A stretch of 64,000 bases of DNA from Actinophytocola sp. (GCF_009379765.1 NZ_WHTD01000006.1:1-64000); one strand, 5' to 3'. Shown: positions 9,029 through 19,211, counted from the stretch's first letter. Notes: a model not told the origin generated them from the sequence alone. Program-made: numbers and translations.

Positions 9029-9529
9029 TCAGATCGCCACGCACCAGCCGTCCTCCCTGTTCTCCAGCAACAACGCGGTCTCACCGTCCCCGACGGTCAC
9101 CTGTGCGGTGCCGACCGTTCCTTCCAGTACCTCGACCTTGCCGAGCCGAACGTTGCGTCCTTCGGTCACCGAGTAGAGCGTGCCCGGGTTGGCGCGCTCG
9201 CAGGTGAGCCCGGTGGCCGCGGCCTCGTCGCGGTCGTTCACCGCGTCAACGTAGTCGCGCGCGGTTGCCTCCAGGTCGTCGGTGCCACCGGGATCCGGTC
9301 CCTGGACCGCGGACGAGCCCGACCCGGTGCCCGACCCGGTGTCCGGCTCCGAGCCGCCGCCGGTCCCCTGGGACGGCGGCGCGGTCGAGCCGGGGGACCG
9401 CGGCGCGCTCGTCCCGGTCGCCGGCGGTGGCGCCGCCTCCTCCGGGTCGTCCGGGCCGAACAGCAGGTAGATGACGAGGCCGATGGCACCCAGCACCAGC
9501 AGAAGGCCCAGCAGCAGCACGGCGATCAT
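9029..9529 (-). CDS. Single-pass membrane protein, paralogue 3
   Basis: The 166-residue protein opens with a membrane helix (IAVLLLGLLLVLGAIGLVIYLLF), then a Ser/Gly/Pro linker and an exported domain with two cysteines (GLTCERANPG and EDGWCVAI). ATG 9529 has no clear ribosome binding site. The frame is open upstream to a CTG overlapping the stop of paralogue 4, where GGGGGAGG sits very close, so a slightly longer product starting LITDRPLVRRAG is possible. It is probably translationally coupled to its neighbours. Function unknown. Confidence 0.72.
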   Translation of the reverse strand: MIAVLLLGLLLVLGAIGLVIYLLFGPDDPEEAAPPPATGTSAPRSPGSTAPPSQGTGGGSEPDTGSGTGSGSSAVQGPDPGGTDDLEATARDYVDAVNDRDEAAATGLTCERANPGTLYSVTEGRNVRLGKVEVLEGTVGTAQVTVGDGETALLLENREDGWCVAI

Positions 9530-9561
9530 GCCGGCGCGGCGGACCAGCGGCCGGTCGGTGA

Positions 9562-10233
9562 TCAGGCCTCCCCCTCACCGCAGAACCGCCACTCGCCGTC
9601 CTCCTCGACGATCTTGATGAAGATGCTCGGCCGCTCGGTCGTGCCGCCCTGGGACAGCTCGAGGTCGATGTTGGCGGTCGCGGTGTTGCCGTTGACGTCC
9701 GGCTCGCCGCTGGCGGTGGCCGTGATGTCGAAGGGCGCGAGGGTGGTCTCGAGCTCGGAGGTGTCCGTGCCGTACTTGCTCTTGTAGGCCGCACAGGCGC
9801 TGTCGACGACCTCGCCGAAGCTCTTGTTCTCGTACGCGGTCATGTAGGCGTCGCGCACGTCGTCCGGGGTGTTGCTGGAGTTGTTCTCGTCGGTGGGCTC
9901 GTCGTCCGTCGTGGTGTCGTCGTCCGTGGGGTCGGTCGTCGGGTCGTCGGACTTCGGCGCCTCGGTCTTGCCGTCGTCCTGCGCGGCCGGCTTGTCGTCC
10001 TTGTTGAGCACGACGAGCGCCACGCCACCGCCGCCGACGACCAGCAGCACGATCACCACGATCGCGACGATCATGCCGGTGTTGCGCTTCTTCGGCGGTG
10101 GGGGCGGAGGAGTTCCGTAGCTGCCGAGGCCCTGGTAGGCGGACTGGCCGCCGTAGGGCGGAGTCTGCGGGGGTCGCTGCTGCCCGTACGGGTCCTGCCC
10201 GTACGGACCCGGCGGCTGCGGTGGGTAGGTCAT
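9562..10233 (-). CDS. Proline-rich single-pass membrane protein, paralogue 4
   Basis: The 223-residue protein starts MTYPPQPPGPYGQ, as paralogue 1 does, and continues with Pro/Gly/Tyr repeats, a membrane helix (MIVAIVVIVLLVVGGGGVALVVL), a long Asp/Thr-rich linker (TTDPTDDDTTTDDE) and an exported domain with two cysteines (DSACAAYKSK and EWRFCGEGEA). ATG 10233 has GAAGGAG about eleven bases upstream. The acidic linker is the longest in the family. It precedes paralogues 3 and 2 on the same strand. Function unknown. Confidence 0.8.
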   Translation of the reverse strand: MTYPPQPPGPYGQDPYGQQRPPQTPPYGGQSAYQGLGSYGTPPPPPPKKRNTGMIVAIVVIVLLVVGGGGVALVVLNKDDKPAAQDDGKTEAPKSDDPTTDPTDDDTTTDDEPTDENNSSNTPDDVRDAYMTAYENKSFGEVVDSACAAYKSKYGTDTSELETTLAPFDITATASGEPDVNGNTATANIDLELSQGGTTERPSIFIKIVEEDGEWRFCGEGEA

Positions 10234-10331
10234 CTCGGCCCGGACTCCTTCAACAGGTGTGCCAACACAAGCTAGACGGAGTCGCCGAACGACCCGTTCC
10301 CCCGGAAGACATCGTATTGTCCCGATTACGG

Positions 10332-10367
10332 CGATCGCCGCCGGGACCCGGGCCCCGGCGGCGATCG
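10332..10367 (-). terminator. Hairpin terminator after paralogue 5
   Basis: A perfect 14-base-pair inverted repeat (CGATCGCCGCCGGG, 8-base loop, CCCGGCGGCGATCG) begins 21 bases beyond the stop of the 10388-11074 gene. There is no strong T-run, as is common in high-GC actinobacteria. It separates that gene from paralogue 4, which probably has its own promoter in the remaining part of the gap. Confidence 0.7.
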
Positions 10368-10387
10368 TCATCGAGTTGTGGCACCCG

Positions 10388-11074
10388 TCAGATGTTGGGC
10401 ACCAGGTCGTCGACGCACCACTTGTCGTCCTTGTTGGACATCTTCAGCGTCATCTCCTGGCTGTTCATGCCCTCCGGCATGCCCTCCGGAAGGTCCCCGG
10501 AGAGGGTCAGCGTGACCTTGGCGCTCGCCTCGGTGTCGCTGTCCTTCGTGACCTCGCCGAGCTCGGCGCTCACCTCGAGGCCCGACGGCAGGCCCATGGC
10601 CTCCGGATCGATCGACTTGTCGACGTCGGACTCAGTCGCGTCGCAGCTCAGGTCGGCGATCGCGTCGGCGTCCTGGTTGTTGAACGCGTCGACCGCGGAC
10701 TCGGCGACGCCTTCAGGGCTGCTCGTGTCCGACCCGCCGGACAGCGCGAGGATCAGGACCACCACGACCGCGATCACGACGACGCCGCCGCCGGCGAGAA
10801 TCCACGGCATCGGGCTCTTCTTCTGCGGGGGGTAACCGTAACCACCCGGCTGGCCGTACGGCCCGGGCTGTCCAAATTGTTCCGGCTGCCCATATCCACC
10901 GGGCTGCTGCGGCTGCGGCCCGGTCTGCGGGTAGCCGCCTTGCTGCGGGTAGCCCCCCTGCTGCGGGTAACCGCCCTGCTGCGGATAGCCACCAGGCTGC
11001 TGACCAGGGCCTGGCTGCTGTCCGTAGCCGGGCTGCCCTCCCCACGGCCCTGGCTGCTGCGGCGGTTGCGACAT
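10388..11074 (-). CDS. Gln/Pro/Gly-repeat single-pass membrane protein, paralogue 5
   Basis: The 228-residue protein has a tail of about 95 residues rich in Gln, Pro, Gly and Tyr, including three to four tandem GGYPQQ units encoded by an 18-base repeat near 10930-11000. A membrane helix ([23 protein letters not shown]) and an exported domain with two cysteines ([10 protein letters not shown] and [12 protein letters not shown]) follow. ATG 11074 has GAGGGAG eight bases upstream; the track's start at 11254 adds 60 unlike residues. The repeats are inside the gene and are not a CRISPR array. Function unknown. Confidence 0.8.
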   Translation of the reverse strand: MSQPPQQPGPWGGQPGYGQQPGPGQQPGGYPQQGGYPQQGGYPQQGGYPQTGPQPQQPGGYGQPEQFGQPGPYGQPGGYGYPPQKKSPMPWILAGGGVVVIAVVVVLILALSGGSDTSSPEGVAESAVDAFNNQDADAIADLSCDATESDVDKSIDPEAMGLPSGLEVSAELGEVTKDSDTEASAKVTLTLSGDLPEGMPEGMNSQEMTLKMSNKDDKWCVDDLVPNI

Positions 11075-11347
11075 CGAAACATCTCCCTCGGTGGCGATCT
11101 CGTCGCCAAGTCTGGTGTGGACGTCGGCGTCGGCCGTACCGACCCGACTGCCGGCCTTGGTCCTGACGCACCGTAGCGGGTAGGTGGTTCCGACACTCGC
11201 TGAGATGGCGCAATCTACCGGCCGCCCATCACCCGCGACTTCGGTTTCGGCCATGTGACGCGACGGTTCCGAGATGTGGATGCTCTTACTTTGTCGGTAT
11301 GCACCGGTACCGTGGGACCAAGAGTATTAGCGGGAGGAGGTGCCGAC
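11075..11347. other. Divergent intergenic region between paralogue 5 and ARC
   Basis: This 273-base gap should hold the promoters of the minus-strand membrane-protein run and of the ARC gene. The ARC ribosome binding site GGAGGAGG is at its right end. I see several AT-richer patches (for example around 11285-11330) but no promoter hexamers I would defend, and no gene. Confidence 0.5.
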
Positions 11348-13165
11348 ATGCAGCACGATCGTCCCGGTGGTCGGCCCGAGGAGGCCGACGAGCACGGCGC
11401 TGGACCCACGCCGGCATCTGGGCAAGAACCGTCGGAGACCGCCCAGATCCGGTTCCTCGAGGAGGAAGTAGCGCTGCTGCGCCGGAAGCTGACGGACTCG
11501 CCGAGACATGCGCGGCTGCTCGAGCAGCGGCTCGCGGAGGCGTCGGAGCGGGTCAGCCAGCTGACCGAGCGCAACGCCAAGCTCGTCGAGACGTTGCGCG
11601 AGGCACGGAGCCAGCTGCTGGCCCTGCGTGAGGAAGTGGATCGCCTGGCCCAGCCGCCCAGCGGCTACGGCGTCTTCCTGGCGGGTCACGAGGACAGCAC
11701 GGTCGACGTGTTCACCGCGGGCCGCAAGATGCGGGTCGCGGCGTCGCCTGCGGTCGAGGTGGACCAGTTGCGCCGTGGTCAGTCGGTCCGGCTGAACGAG
11801 GCGTTGACCATCGTCGAGGCGGGTGAGTTCGAGCGGATCGGCGAGGTGTCGACGCTGCGCGAGCTGCTCGCGGAGGCCGAGGAGGGCGTGCCGCCGGCAC
11901 GCGCGCTGGTCGTCGGGCACGCCGACGAGGAGCGCGTGGTGTGGCTCGCCGACCCGCTGCGGGAGGCCACGCTCAAGCCGGGCGACTCGCTGCTGGTCGA
12001 CACCAAGTCCGGGTACGCCTACGAGCGGGTGCCCAAGGCGGAGGTCGAGGACCTGGTGCTGGAGGAGGTGCCGGACGTCGACTACGCGTCGATCGGTGGC
12101 CTGTTCCGGCAGATCGAGCAGATCCGCGACGCGGTGGAGCTGCCGTTCCTGCACGCCGAGCTCTTCCGCGAGTACGAGCTGCGGCCGCCGAAGGGCGTGC
12201 TGCTGTACGGCCCGCCCGGCTGCGGCAAGACGCTCATCGCCAAGGCCGTCGCCAACTCGCTCGCCAAGCAGGTGGCGGCGAGCCGGGGCGACGGCAACAC
12301 GAAGGACGCGAAGTCGTACTTCCTCAACATCAAAGGCCCGGAGCTGCTGAACAAGTTCGTGGGCGAGACCGAGCGGCACATCCGGCTGATCTTCCAGCGG
12401 GCGCGGGAGAAGGCCTCGGAGGGCACACCGGTCATCGTGTTCTTCGACGAGATGGACTCGATCTTCCGTACCCGGGGCAGCGGTGTGTCCTCGGATGTGG
12501 AGACCACGATCGTGCCCCAGTTGCTCAGTGAGATCGACGGTGTCGAAGGCCTGGAGAACGTGATCGTGATCGGTGCCTCCAACCGGGAGGACATGATCGA
12601 CCCCGCGATCCTGCGACCGGGCCGGCTCGACGTCAAGATCAAGATCGAGCGGCCGGACGCGGAGGCGGCCAGGGACATCTTCTCCAAGTACCTGACGAAG
12701 AGCCTGCCGATCCACGCGGAGGATCTCGCGGAGTTCGGCGGCGACCCGGCGGCGACCATCGACGCGATGATCCAGCACACCGTCGAGCGGATGTACGAGG
12801 AGACCGAGGACAACCGCTTCCTCGAGGTGACCTACGCCAACGGGGACAAGGAGGTGCTCTACTTCCGCGACTTCAACTCGGGCGCCATGATCCAGAACAT
12901 CGTGGACCGGGCGAAGAAGTACGCGATCAAGTCGGTGCTGGAGACCCAGCAGGCCGGCCTGCGCGTGCAGCACCTGCTGGACGCGATCGTCGACGAGTTC
13001 GCGGAGAACGAGGACCTGCCCAACACCACCAACCCCGACGACTGGGCGCGGATCTCCGGCAAGAAGGGTGAGCGGATCGTCTACATCCGCACGCTCGTCA
13101 CCGGCAAGAACCAGGATACCGGCCGGGCCATCGACACGGCCAGCAACACCGGCCAGTACCTGTAG
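11348..13165 (+). CDS. arc: Proteasome-associated AAA ATPase ARC/Mpa
   Basis: ARC recognises pupylated proteins, unfolds them with ATP and feeds them to the 20S core. The 605-residue protein has an N-terminal coiled coil (about residues 40-100) that binds Pup, tandem OB domains (about 100-240), an AAA module with Walker A GPPGCGKT near residue 287 and Walker [11 protein letters not shown] near 361, and the C-terminal GQYL tail that docks into the proteasome alpha ring. ATG 11348 has a strong GGAGGAGG site; the track's earlier ATG adds a leader. It is close to dop and pup, as in most Pup-containing actinobacteria. Confidence 0.96.
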   Translation: MQHDRPGGRPEEADEHGAGPTPASGQEPSETAQIRFLEEEVALLRRKLTDSPRHARLLEQRLAEASERVSQLTERNAKLVETLREARSQLLALREEVDRLAQPPSGYGVFLAGHEDSTVDVFTAGRKMRVAASPAVEVDQLRRGQSVRLNEALTIVEAGEFERIGEVSTLRELLAEAEEGVPPARALVVGHADEERVVWLADPLREATLKPGDSLLVDTKSGYAYERVPKAEVEDLVLEEVPDVDYASIGGLFRQIEQIRDAVELPFLHAELFREYELRPPKGVLLYGPPGCGKTLIAKAVANSLAKQVAASRGDGNTKDAKSYFLNIKGPELLNKFVGETERHIRLIFQRAREKASEGTPVIVFFDEMDSIFRTRGSGVSSDVETTIVPQLLSEIDGVEGLENVIVIGASNREDMIDPAILRPGRLDVKIKIERPDAEAARDIFSKYLTKSLPIHAEDLAEFGGDPAATIDAMIQHTVERMYEETEDNRFLEVTYANGDKEVLYFRDFNSGAMIQNIVDRAKKYAIKSVLETQQAGLRVQHLLDAIVDEFAENEDLPNTTNPDDWARISGKKGERIVYIRTLVTGKNQDTGRAIDTASNTGQYL

Positions 13166-13170
13166 TAACG

Positions 13171-13200
13171 ACGGCGTGTAGTGGCTGAGCGAAGCGAACA
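13171..13200. repeat. Dispersed repeat copy 1 (GAGCGAAGCGA type)
   Basis: The 30 bases here match 54951-54980 at 26 positions. Both copies sit exactly between two genes of the same strand. Here the copy supplies the GTG start and first codons of the aldo/keto reductase gene. Confidence 0.6.
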
Positions 13201-14134
13201 GCTCGACACTGCACCGAGGGCGGCGAGTGTCGAGCGGCTTGGGCTCGGGCTCGCCGCCCTCGGCCGTCCGGCCTACATCAACGTCGGCCGCGCCGAGCTG
13301 CCCGCGGACCGCTCGGTCGACGCGATGCGCGCGGCTTCCTGGGAGGTCCTCGACCGGGCGTACGCGGCCGGCGTGCGCTGGGTCGACGTGGCGCGCTCCT
13401 ACGGCCTGGCCGAGGAGTTCCTGGCGGGCTGGCTGTCCTCGCGGGCGTCCGCCGACGTCACGGTGTCGAGCAAGTGGGGCTACGCCTACGTGGGCGAGTG
13501 GCGCCTCGACGCGCCGGTGCACGAGGTGAAGGAGCACTCGCTCGCCCGGTTCACCGCGCAGTGGGCGGAGAGCTCGGCGCTGCTCGGCTCGCACATCGCG
13601 CTGTACCAGGTCCACTCGCTCACCCCGGACAGCCCGCTGTTCGAGGACCTGGCGCTGCAGGACACGCTGGCATCCCTCGGCGTGCGGGTCGGCTTCTCCA
13701 CGTCGGGCCCGCGTCAGGCCGACGCCGTGCGCCGCGCGTTGGCGCTGGAGCGGCACGGGGTGCGGGTCTTCACCGCGGTCCAGTCGACGTGGAACGTGCT
13801 CGAGCCGTCGGTGGGCGACGCGCTGGCCGAGGCGCACTCGACCGGCGCTCGCGTACTGGTCAAGGAGGCGCTGGCCAACGGTCGCCTGGCGGTCTCGCCA
13901 CCGCCGGCGGTCGCGGCCCTGGCGGCCGAGCACGGGGTGGGTCCGGACGCCGTCGCCCTGGCCGCGGTGCTGGCCCGGCCCTGGGCGGACACGGTGCTGC
14001 TCGGGCCGGTCGGCCCCGAACAGCTCAGCCGCAACCTCGAGGCCCTGCGCGTGCCGCCGGTCGAGGGGCTCGCCGACCTGGCCACCGCCCCGGAGACCTA
14101 CTGGCGGGACCGCGCGGCGCTCACCTGGGCCTGA
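13181..14134 (+). CDS. Aldo/keto reductase
   Basis: The 317-residue protein has the (alpha/beta)8 aldo/keto reductase pattern: LGLGLAALGRP near the start, WVDVARSYGLAEEFLAGWL with the catalytic Asp and Tyr region, SSKWGYAY with the catalytic lysine, a histidine in LYQVHSLTPDS, and WADTVLLGPVGPEQLSRN near the C-terminus. It would reduce a carbonyl with NADPH; the substrate is unknown. The first codons (MAERSEQLDT) come from a dispersed repeat, so the true start may lie 10-15 codons downstream. It stands between ARC and dop, but a link with pupylation is not shown. Confidence 0.85.
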   Translation: MAERSEQLDTAPRAASVERLGLGLAALGRPAYINVGRAELPADRSVDAMRAASWEVLDRAYAAGVRWVDVARSYGLAEEFLAGWLSSRASADVTVSSKWGYAYVGEWRLDAPVHEVKEHSLARFTAQWAESSALLGSHIALYQVHSLTPDSPLFEDLALQDTLASLGVRVGFSTSGPRQADAVRRALALERHGVRVFTAVQSTWNVLEPSVGDALAEAHSTGARVLVKEALANGRLAVSPPPAVAALAAEHGVGPDAVALAAVLARPWADTVLLGPVGPEQLSRNLEALRVPPVEGLADLATAPETYWRDRAALTWA

Positions 14135-14179
14135 CCGTGCGGCGGACGACACACCTGCGGCGCGCCTTCGGGCTGCCCG

Positions 14180-14185
14180 TAGGCT
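14180..14185 (+). promoter_or_regulatory. -10 box (TAGGCT) of dop
   Basis: TAGGCT ends six bases before the ATG of dop and no ribosome binding site is present, so dop is probably transcribed as a leaderless mRNA. The same box at the same distance precedes pafA. Confidence 0.6.
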
Positions 14186-14191
14186 GGCGAC

Positions 14192-15700
14192 ATGCGCCGG
14201 ATCATGGGCACCGAGGTCGAGTACGGCATTGCCGTCCCCGGAGATGCCACCGCCAACCCGGTACTGACCTCCACCCAGGTAGTGCTGGCCTACGCCGCCG
14301 CCGCGGACATCCCGCGGGCGCGGCGCGCGCGGTGGGACTACGAGGTCGAGTCACCGCTGCGCGACGCGCGCGGGTTCGACCTCGGCGCGCCGGGCATGCC
14401 ACCCGCCGACCCCGAGGTCGAGGACCTCGGCGCGGCCAACGTCATCCTCACCAACGGCGCGCGGCTCTACGTCGACCACGCGCACCCGGAGTACTCCGCG
14501 CCCGAGGTCACCAACGCGCGCGACGCCGTCATCTGGGACAAGGCGGGGGAGCGGGTCATGGAGGAGGCCGCCATGCGCGCGGCCACCGTCCCCGGCCAGC
14601 CGCGCCTGCAGCTGTACAAGAACAACGTGGACGGCAAGGGCGCGAGCTACGGCACCCACGAGAACTACCTGATGGCCCGCAGCACCCCGTTCACCGCGGT
14701 GATCGCCGGCCTCACCCCGTTCTTCGCCTCCCGCCAGGTCGTCACCGGCTCCGGCCGGGTCGGCGTCGGCGTTGCCGGCGAGGAGGCGGGCTTCCAGCTC
14801 TCCCAGCGCGCCGACTACATCGAGGTCGAGGTCGGTCTCGAGACCACGCTCAAGCGCGGCATCATCAACACCCGCGACGAGCCGCACGCGGACGCCGACA
14901 AGTACCGCCGCCTGCACGTGATCATCGGCGACGCGAACCTGGCCGAGATGTCCACCTACCTCAAGGTCGGCACCACCGCGCTCGTCCTCGACATGATCGA
15001 GAGCGGCCTGCGGTTCGACCACCTCAAGCTCGCCGACCCGGTCCGCGCGGTGCACACGCTCTCGCACGACCCGAGCCTCAAGGCGACCGTCGAGCTCGCC
15101 AACGGGCGCAAGTTCACCGGGCTGGACATCCAGCACGCCTACCACGAGCTGATCTCGGAGAACCTGGAGCGCACCGAGCAGGACGCCGTCGCGATGAACG
15201 TCCTCAGCACCTGGGGCGACATCCTGGACACGCTGGCCAGGGACCCGATGGAGTGCGCTGACCGGCTCGACTGGCCGGCGAAGCTCCGGCTGCTCGAGGG
15301 CTTCCGCGCCCGAGACGGCCTCGGCTGGTCCTCGCCCCGGCTGCACCTGGTCGACCTGCAGTACTCCGACGTGCGGCTGGCCAAGGGCCTCTACAACCGG
15401 CTGGTCACCCGCGGCTCGATGAAGCGCCTGGTCACCGAGGAGGAGGTCACGGCGGCCATCACCACCCCGCCGCTGGACACCCGGGCGTTCTTCCGCGGCC
15501 GCTGTCTGGAGCGTTACCCGAACGCCATCGCGGCCGCCTCGTGGGACTCGGTGATCTTCGACCTGGGCCGCGAGTCGCTCGTCCGGATCCCGACGCTGGA
15601 GCCGCTGCGCGGCACGAAGGCGCACGTCGGGGAGCTGCTGGAGGCCTCGGCGACCGCGGAGGAGCTGGTCGACGCACTCACCGGGGGACCCCGTCGCTGA
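14192..15700 (+). CDS. dop: Pup deamidase/depupylase Dop
   Basis: Dop removes Pup from proteins and, where Pup ends in Gln, deamidates it to Glu. It belongs to the glutamine synthetase-like carboxylate-amine ligase fold together with PafA. The 502-residue protein starts [14 protein letters not shown] with the nucleotide-site glutamates, and has [40 protein letters not shown] and [11 protein letters not shown]. Compared with PafA here it has an N-terminal insertion (about residues 40-75), typical of Dop. Because this genome's Pup already ends in Glu, the depupylase function is the relevant one. Confidence 0.95.
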   Translation: MRRIMGTEVEYGIAVPGDATANPVLTSTQVVLAYAAAADIPRARRARWDYEVESPLRDARGFDLGAPGMPPADPEVEDLGAANVILTNGARLYVDHAHPEYSAPEVTNARDAVIWDKAGERVMEEAAMRAATVPGQPRLQLYKNNVDGKGASYGTHENYLMARSTPFTAVIAGLTPFFASRQVVTGSGRVGVGVAGEEAGFQLSQRADYIEVEVGLETTLKRGIINTRDEPHADADKYRRLHVIIGDANLAEMSTYLKVGTTALVLDMIESGLRFDHLKLADPVRAVHTLSHDPSLKATVELANGRKFTGLDIQHAYHELISENLERTEQDAVAMNVLSTWGDILDTLARDPMECADRLDWPAKLRLLEGFRARDGLGWSSPRLHLVDLQYSDVRLAKGLYNRLVTRGSMKRLVTEEEVTAAITTPPLDTRAFFRGRCLERYPNAIAAASWDSVIFDLGRESLVRIPTLEPLRGTKAHVGELLEASATAEELVDALTGGPRR

Positions 15701-15815
15701 CGGGTCCGCCGGGCCGTTCGCCAGGAGCGAATCGCGATCATCGTCGTGATCGTCCGCGATTATGTCGGTCCCGGCCGGTAATCTTGAGACAGACAATCCC
15801 GATCCGGGAGGCGAC

Positions 15816-16010
15816 ATGGCCCAGGAGCAGACTCAGCGGCAAGGCGGCGGTGACGGCGACGACGATGTCGACGGCGGCGGGCCGGCCGGTCAGGAGCGCA
15901 GGGAGAAGCTCGGCGAGGACGTGGACACCATCCTCGACGAGATCGACGACGTGCTCGAGGAGAACGCCGAGGACTTCGTGCGCGCATACGTCCAAAAGGG
16001 CGGCGAGTAA
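15816..16010 (+). CDS. pup: Prokaryotic ubiquitin-like protein Pup (GGE end)
   Basis: Pup is the 64-residue disordered tag attached by PafA to lysines. The sequence has an acidic Gly/Asp-rich N-terminal half, the ARC-binding helix (VDTILDEIDDVLEENAEDFVRAYVQ) and ends in Gly-Gly-Glu; the last codon is GAG directly before TAA. The tag is therefore made ready for ligation without deamidation. ATG 15816 is preferred over the track's 15762 because the MAQEQTQRQ start matches the family and CGGGAGG lies just upstream. It sits 51 bases before prcB. Confidence 0.96.
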   Translation: MAQEQTQRQGGGDGDDDVDGGGPAGQERREKLGEDVDTILDEIDDVLEENAEDFVRAYVQKGGE

Positions 16011-16061
16011 GTTCGTCCCGGACACCCGCCGCGGCATCCGTAACCAGGAACGAAAGCAGGC

Positions 16062-16949
16062 ATGGAACACACCCCGTCTCGCGCCACGCCCGGCGCCTCG
16101 TTGCCAGCTGCCTACCTGACGGCCGAAACGTCCTCGTTCACCGACTTCCTCCGGGTGCAGGCACCCCACCTGCTCCCCGGTTCGCTCGGTGGGCTGGGGT
16201 CGGCCGGGCCGGTGCAGGCGCGCCGGCAGGTGGGCGACCTGAGCTCACCTCCGCCGCACGGCACCACCATCGTCGCGGTCACCTTCGACGGCGGCGTGCT
16301 CGTCGCGGGTGACCGCCGGGCGACGTCGGGCAACCTCATCTCCCAGCGCGACATGGAGAAGGTGTACGTCACCGACGACTACTCGGCGGTGGGCATCGCC
16401 GGCACCGCCGGCATCGCGCTCGAGCTGGTCCGGCTCTACACGCTGGAGCTGTCGCACTACGAGAAGATCGAGGGCGTCACGCTGTCCCTCAACGGCAAGA
16501 CCAACAAGCTGGCCGCGCTGGTGCGCGGCAACCTCGACGTCGCGATGGCGGGGCTCGCCGTGCTGCCGCTGTTCGTGGGCCTCGACACCGCGGCCGACGA
16601 CCCGTCGAAGGCCGGCCGGATCGTGTCCTACGACGTGGTCGGCGGGCGCTACGAGGAGCGTGCCGGCTTCCACTCGGTCGGCTCCGGCTCCCCGTACGCC
16701 CGCTCGGCGCTCAAGAAGCTCTACGACCCGGGCAGCGACGCCGGCACGGCCGTCCGGCACGCCGTGGAGGCGCTCTACGACGCCGCCGACGACGACTCGG
16801 CTACCGGCGGTCCCGACCTGGCGCGCAAGATCTACCCGAGCGTCATCACCATCACCGCCGCCGACGGCGCGGTGCACCTTCCCGACGACGAGGCTGCCAC
16901 GGTGGCCGAGGCCGTCGTCGCCGAGCGGTCCATCCAGCCGCGCGGCTGA
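16062..16949 (+). CDS. prcB: Proteasome beta subunit
   Basis: PrcB forms the catalytic inner rings of the 20S core. The 295-residue precursor has a 67-residue propeptide containing [17 protein letters not shown]. Self-cleavage is predicted between Gly67 and Thr68 ([10 protein letters not shown]), making Thr68 the nucleophile. The active-site Asp and Lys lie in [15 protein letters not shown] and the following KVYV stretch, and [13 protein letters not shown] completes the site. Pup, prcB and prcA lie in one tight run and should be co-transcribed. Confidence 0.96.
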   Translation: MEHTPSRATPGASLPAAYLTAETSSFTDFLRVQAPHLLPGSLGGLGSAGPVQARRQVGDLSSPPPHGTTIVAVTFDGGVLVAGDRRATSGNLISQRDMEKVYVTDDYSAVGIAGTAGIALELVRLYTLELSHYEKIEGVTLSLNGKTNKLAALVRGNLDVAMAGLAVLPLFVGLDTAADDPSKAGRIVSYDVVGGRYEERAGFHSVGSGSPYARSALKKLYDPGSDAGTAVRHAVEALYDAADDDSATGGPDLARKIYPSVITITAADGAVHLPDDEAATVAEAVVAERSIQPRG

Positions 16950-16989
16950 TCCCGCCAGACACACCAGAAGCGAACGAGGAGCCACCGCC

Positions 16990-17760
16990 GTGACCATGCC
17001 GCTGTACGCCTCGCCCGAGCAGTTGATGCGGGACCGCTCGGAGTACGCCCGCAAGGGCATCGCGCGGGGGCGCAGCGTGGTCGCGCTCAAGTACTCCGGC
17101 GGCGTGGTGTTCGTCGCCGAGAACCCCTCGACCACGCTGCACAAGGTGTCCGAGATCTACCACCGCATCGGGTTCGCCGCGGCCGGCCGCTACAGCGAGT
17201 ACGAGAGCCTGCGCCGCGGCGGCATCCGGCACGTCGACCTGTGGGGCTACGCCAACGACCCGCAGGACGTCTCGGCCCGCCAGCTCGCCAACGTGTACGC
17301 CCAGACGCTCGCGTCGATCTTCACCGACCAGCTCAAGCCGTTCGAGGTGGAGATCTGCGTCGCCGAGGTCACCGCAACGCCGGAGACCGACCAGCTCTAC
17401 CGGCTCACCTACGACGGCTCCATCGTCGACGAGCCGCAGTACCTGGTGATGGGCGGCCAGACCGAGCCCATCTCCAACACCATGAAGGACTCCTACCAGG
17501 AGGGCATGTCGCTCGAGGACGCGGTGGCGTTCGCGGCCGCCGCACTGTCCTCCGGCACCACCGCGGCCAACGGCGACAACGGCGTCGGCAAGCTCGAGGT
17601 CGCGGTCCTGGAGCGGTCCCGGCCGCGGCGCGCGTTCCGCCGCATCGAGGGCGCGGCGCTCACCGCGCTGCTGCCCGCGGGCACCGAGCCCGACGAGAAG
17701 CCCGAGGGTGAGTCGATGGACCCCAAGCCGGACGGCGACGGTGCCACTGACGAGGGCTGA
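16990..17760 (+). CDS. prcA: Proteasome alpha subunit
   Basis: PrcA forms the outer rings that gate the 20S core and bind the ARC tail. The 256-residue protein starts with the gating segment [25 protein letters not shown], followed by the conserved [19 protein letters not shown]. It has no catalytic threonine. GTG 16990 has GAGGAG eight bases upstream; the track's much longer ORF begins inside prcB. The C-terminal tail is acidic and Pro-rich ([18 protein letters not shown]), as in other actinobacterial alpha subunits. Confidence 0.95.
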   Translation: MTMPLYASPEQLMRDRSEYARKGIARGRSVVALKYSGGVVFVAENPSTTLHKVSEIYHRIGFAAAGRYSEYESLRRGGIRHVDLWGYANDPQDVSARQLANVYAQTLASIFTDQLKPFEVEICVAEVTATPETDQLYRLTYDGSIVDEPQYLVMGGQTEPISNTMKDSYQEGMSLEDAVAFAAAALSSGTTAANGDNGVGKLEVAVLERSRPRRAFRRIEGAALTALLPAGTEPDEKPEGESMDPKPDGDGATDEG

Positions 17761-17840
17761 CGCGGTTCACCGTCCGTCGGTGTGGATGACGCGTTCATCT
17801 CACCTCGGAGCGGCCCGACCACCTTCGGCCGTTCAACGCC

Positions 17841-17846
17841 TAGGCT
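17841..17846 (+). promoter_or_regulatory. -10 box (TAGGCT) of pafA
   Basis: TAGGCT lies six bases before the ATG of pafA within the 92-base gap after prcA. There is no ribosome binding site, so pafA probably has its own promoter and a leaderless transcript. Confidence 0.6.
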
Positions 17847-17852
17847 AAGAGA

Positions 17853-19211
17853 ATGCAGCGGCGGATCTTCGGCATCGAGACCGAGTTCGGCGTGACCTGT
17901 ACGTTTCACGGCCAGCGCAGGCTGAGTCCGGACGAGGTCGCGCGGTACCTGTTTCGGCGGGTGGTGTCCTGGGGTCGTTCCTCGAACGTGTTCCTGCGGA
18001 ACGGCTCGCGCCTCTACCTCGATGTCGGCTCCCACCCGGAGTACGCCACCGCGGAGTGCGACGACCTCGTGCAGCTGGTCACCCACGACAAGGCGGGCGA
18101 GCGGATCCTCGAGGACCTGCTCGTCGACGCCGAGCGCAGGCTCGCCGACGAGGGCATCGGCGGCGACATCTTCCTGTTCAAGAACAACACCGACTCGGCC
18201 GGCAACTCCTACGGCTGCCACGAGAACTACCTGGTCACGAGGGCGGGGGAGTTCTCCAGGATCGCGGACGTGCTGCTGCCGTTCCTGGTCACCCGACAGC
18301 TGATCTGCGGCGCCGGCAAGGTCCTGCAGACCCCGCGCGGCGCGGTGTACTGCCTGTCCCAGCGCGCCGAGCACATCTGGGAGGGCGTCTCGTCGGCCAC
18401 GACCCGGTCGCGCCCGATCATCAACACCCGCGACGAGCCCCACGCGGACGCCGAGCGCTACCGCCGCCTGCACGTCATCGTCGGCGACTCGAACATGGCC
18501 GAGGCGACGACGCTGCTCAAGGTCGGCAGCGCCAACCTGGTCCTGGAGATGATCGAGGACGGCGTCCAGTTCCGGGACTTCAGCCTGGACAACCCGATCA
18601 GGGCGATCCGCGAGATCAGCCACGACCTGACCGGCCGCCGCCTGGTCCGGCTGGCGGGTGGCCGGGAGGCCTCGGCGCTGGACATCCAGCGCGAGTACTT
18701 CAGCCGCGCGGTCGAGCACGTGGCGAAGCGCTCCCCGGATCCCGTCGCGGACCGCGTGATCGAGCTGTGGGGCCGCACGCTCGACTCGGTGGAGGCGCAG
18801 GATCTGGGCCGCATCGACCGGGAGATCGACTGGGCCATCAAGCACCGGCTGGTCGAGCGCTACCGAGCCAAGCACGGCATGGAACTCTCGAGCCCGAGGA
18901 TCGCCCAGCTGGACCTGGCCTACCACGACATCCGCCGCGGCCGCGGCATCTTCGACCTGTTGCAGCGCAAGGACCTGGTGGCTCGGGTGACCGACGACGG
19001 CGAGATCGAGGCCGCGAAGGACACCCCGCCGCAGACCACCCGCGCGAAGCTGCGCGGCGACTTCATCGCGGCCGCACAACAAGCGGGCCGGGACTTCACG
19101 GTCGACTGGGTCCACCTGAAGCTGAACGACCAGGCTCAGCGAACGGTCCTGTGCAAGGACCCGTTCCGCGCGGTGGACGAGCGGGTCGAACGGCTGATCG
19201 CCTCGCTGTAG
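17853..19211 (+). CDS. pafA: Pup-protein ligase PafA
   Basis: PafA uses ATP to join the C-terminal Glu side chain of Pup to substrate lysines. The 452-residue protein starts [15 protein letters not shown] with the glutamates of the nucleotide site, has [41 protein letters not shown] and [11 protein letters not shown], and ends with the small C-terminal domain ([19 protein letters not shown]). It is the paralogue of Dop in this window but lacks the Dop N-terminal insertion. In M. tuberculosis pafA is separated from prcA by about a dozen genes; here it is adjacent. Confidence 0.96.
   Translation: MQRRIFGIETEFGVTCTFHGQRRLSPDEVARYLFRRVVSWGRSSNVFLRNGSRLYLDVGSHPEYATAECDDLVQLVTHDKAGERILEDLLVDAERRLADEGIGGDIFLFKNNTDSAGNSYGCHENYLVTRAGEFSRIADVLLPFLVTRQLICGAGKVLQTPRGAVYCLSQRAEHIWEGVSSATTRSRPIINTRDEPHADAERYRRLHVIVGDSNMAEATTLLKVGSANLVLEMIEDGVQFRDFSLDNPIRAIREISHDLTGRRLVRLAGGREASALDIQREYFSRAVEHVAKRSPDPVADRVIELWGRTLDSVEAQDLGRIDREIDWAIKHRLVERYRAKHGMELSSPRIAQLDLAYHDIRRGRGIFDLLQRKDLVARVTDDGEIEAAKDTPPQTTRAKLRGDFIAAAQQAGRDFTVDWVHLKLNDQAQRTVLCKDPFRAVDERVERLIASL

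Noticed and set aside
10920-11000. Short tandem repeats as a possible CRISPR array
   Set aside because: The 18-base units lie in frame inside a membrane-protein gene and encode GGYPQQ; there are no unique spacers.
11327-14152. Minus-strand ORF of 941 residues opposite ARC and the aldo/keto reductase
   Set aside because: It is an Arg/His/Val-rich shadow of GC-rich third codon positions in the real plus-strand genes and resembles no family.
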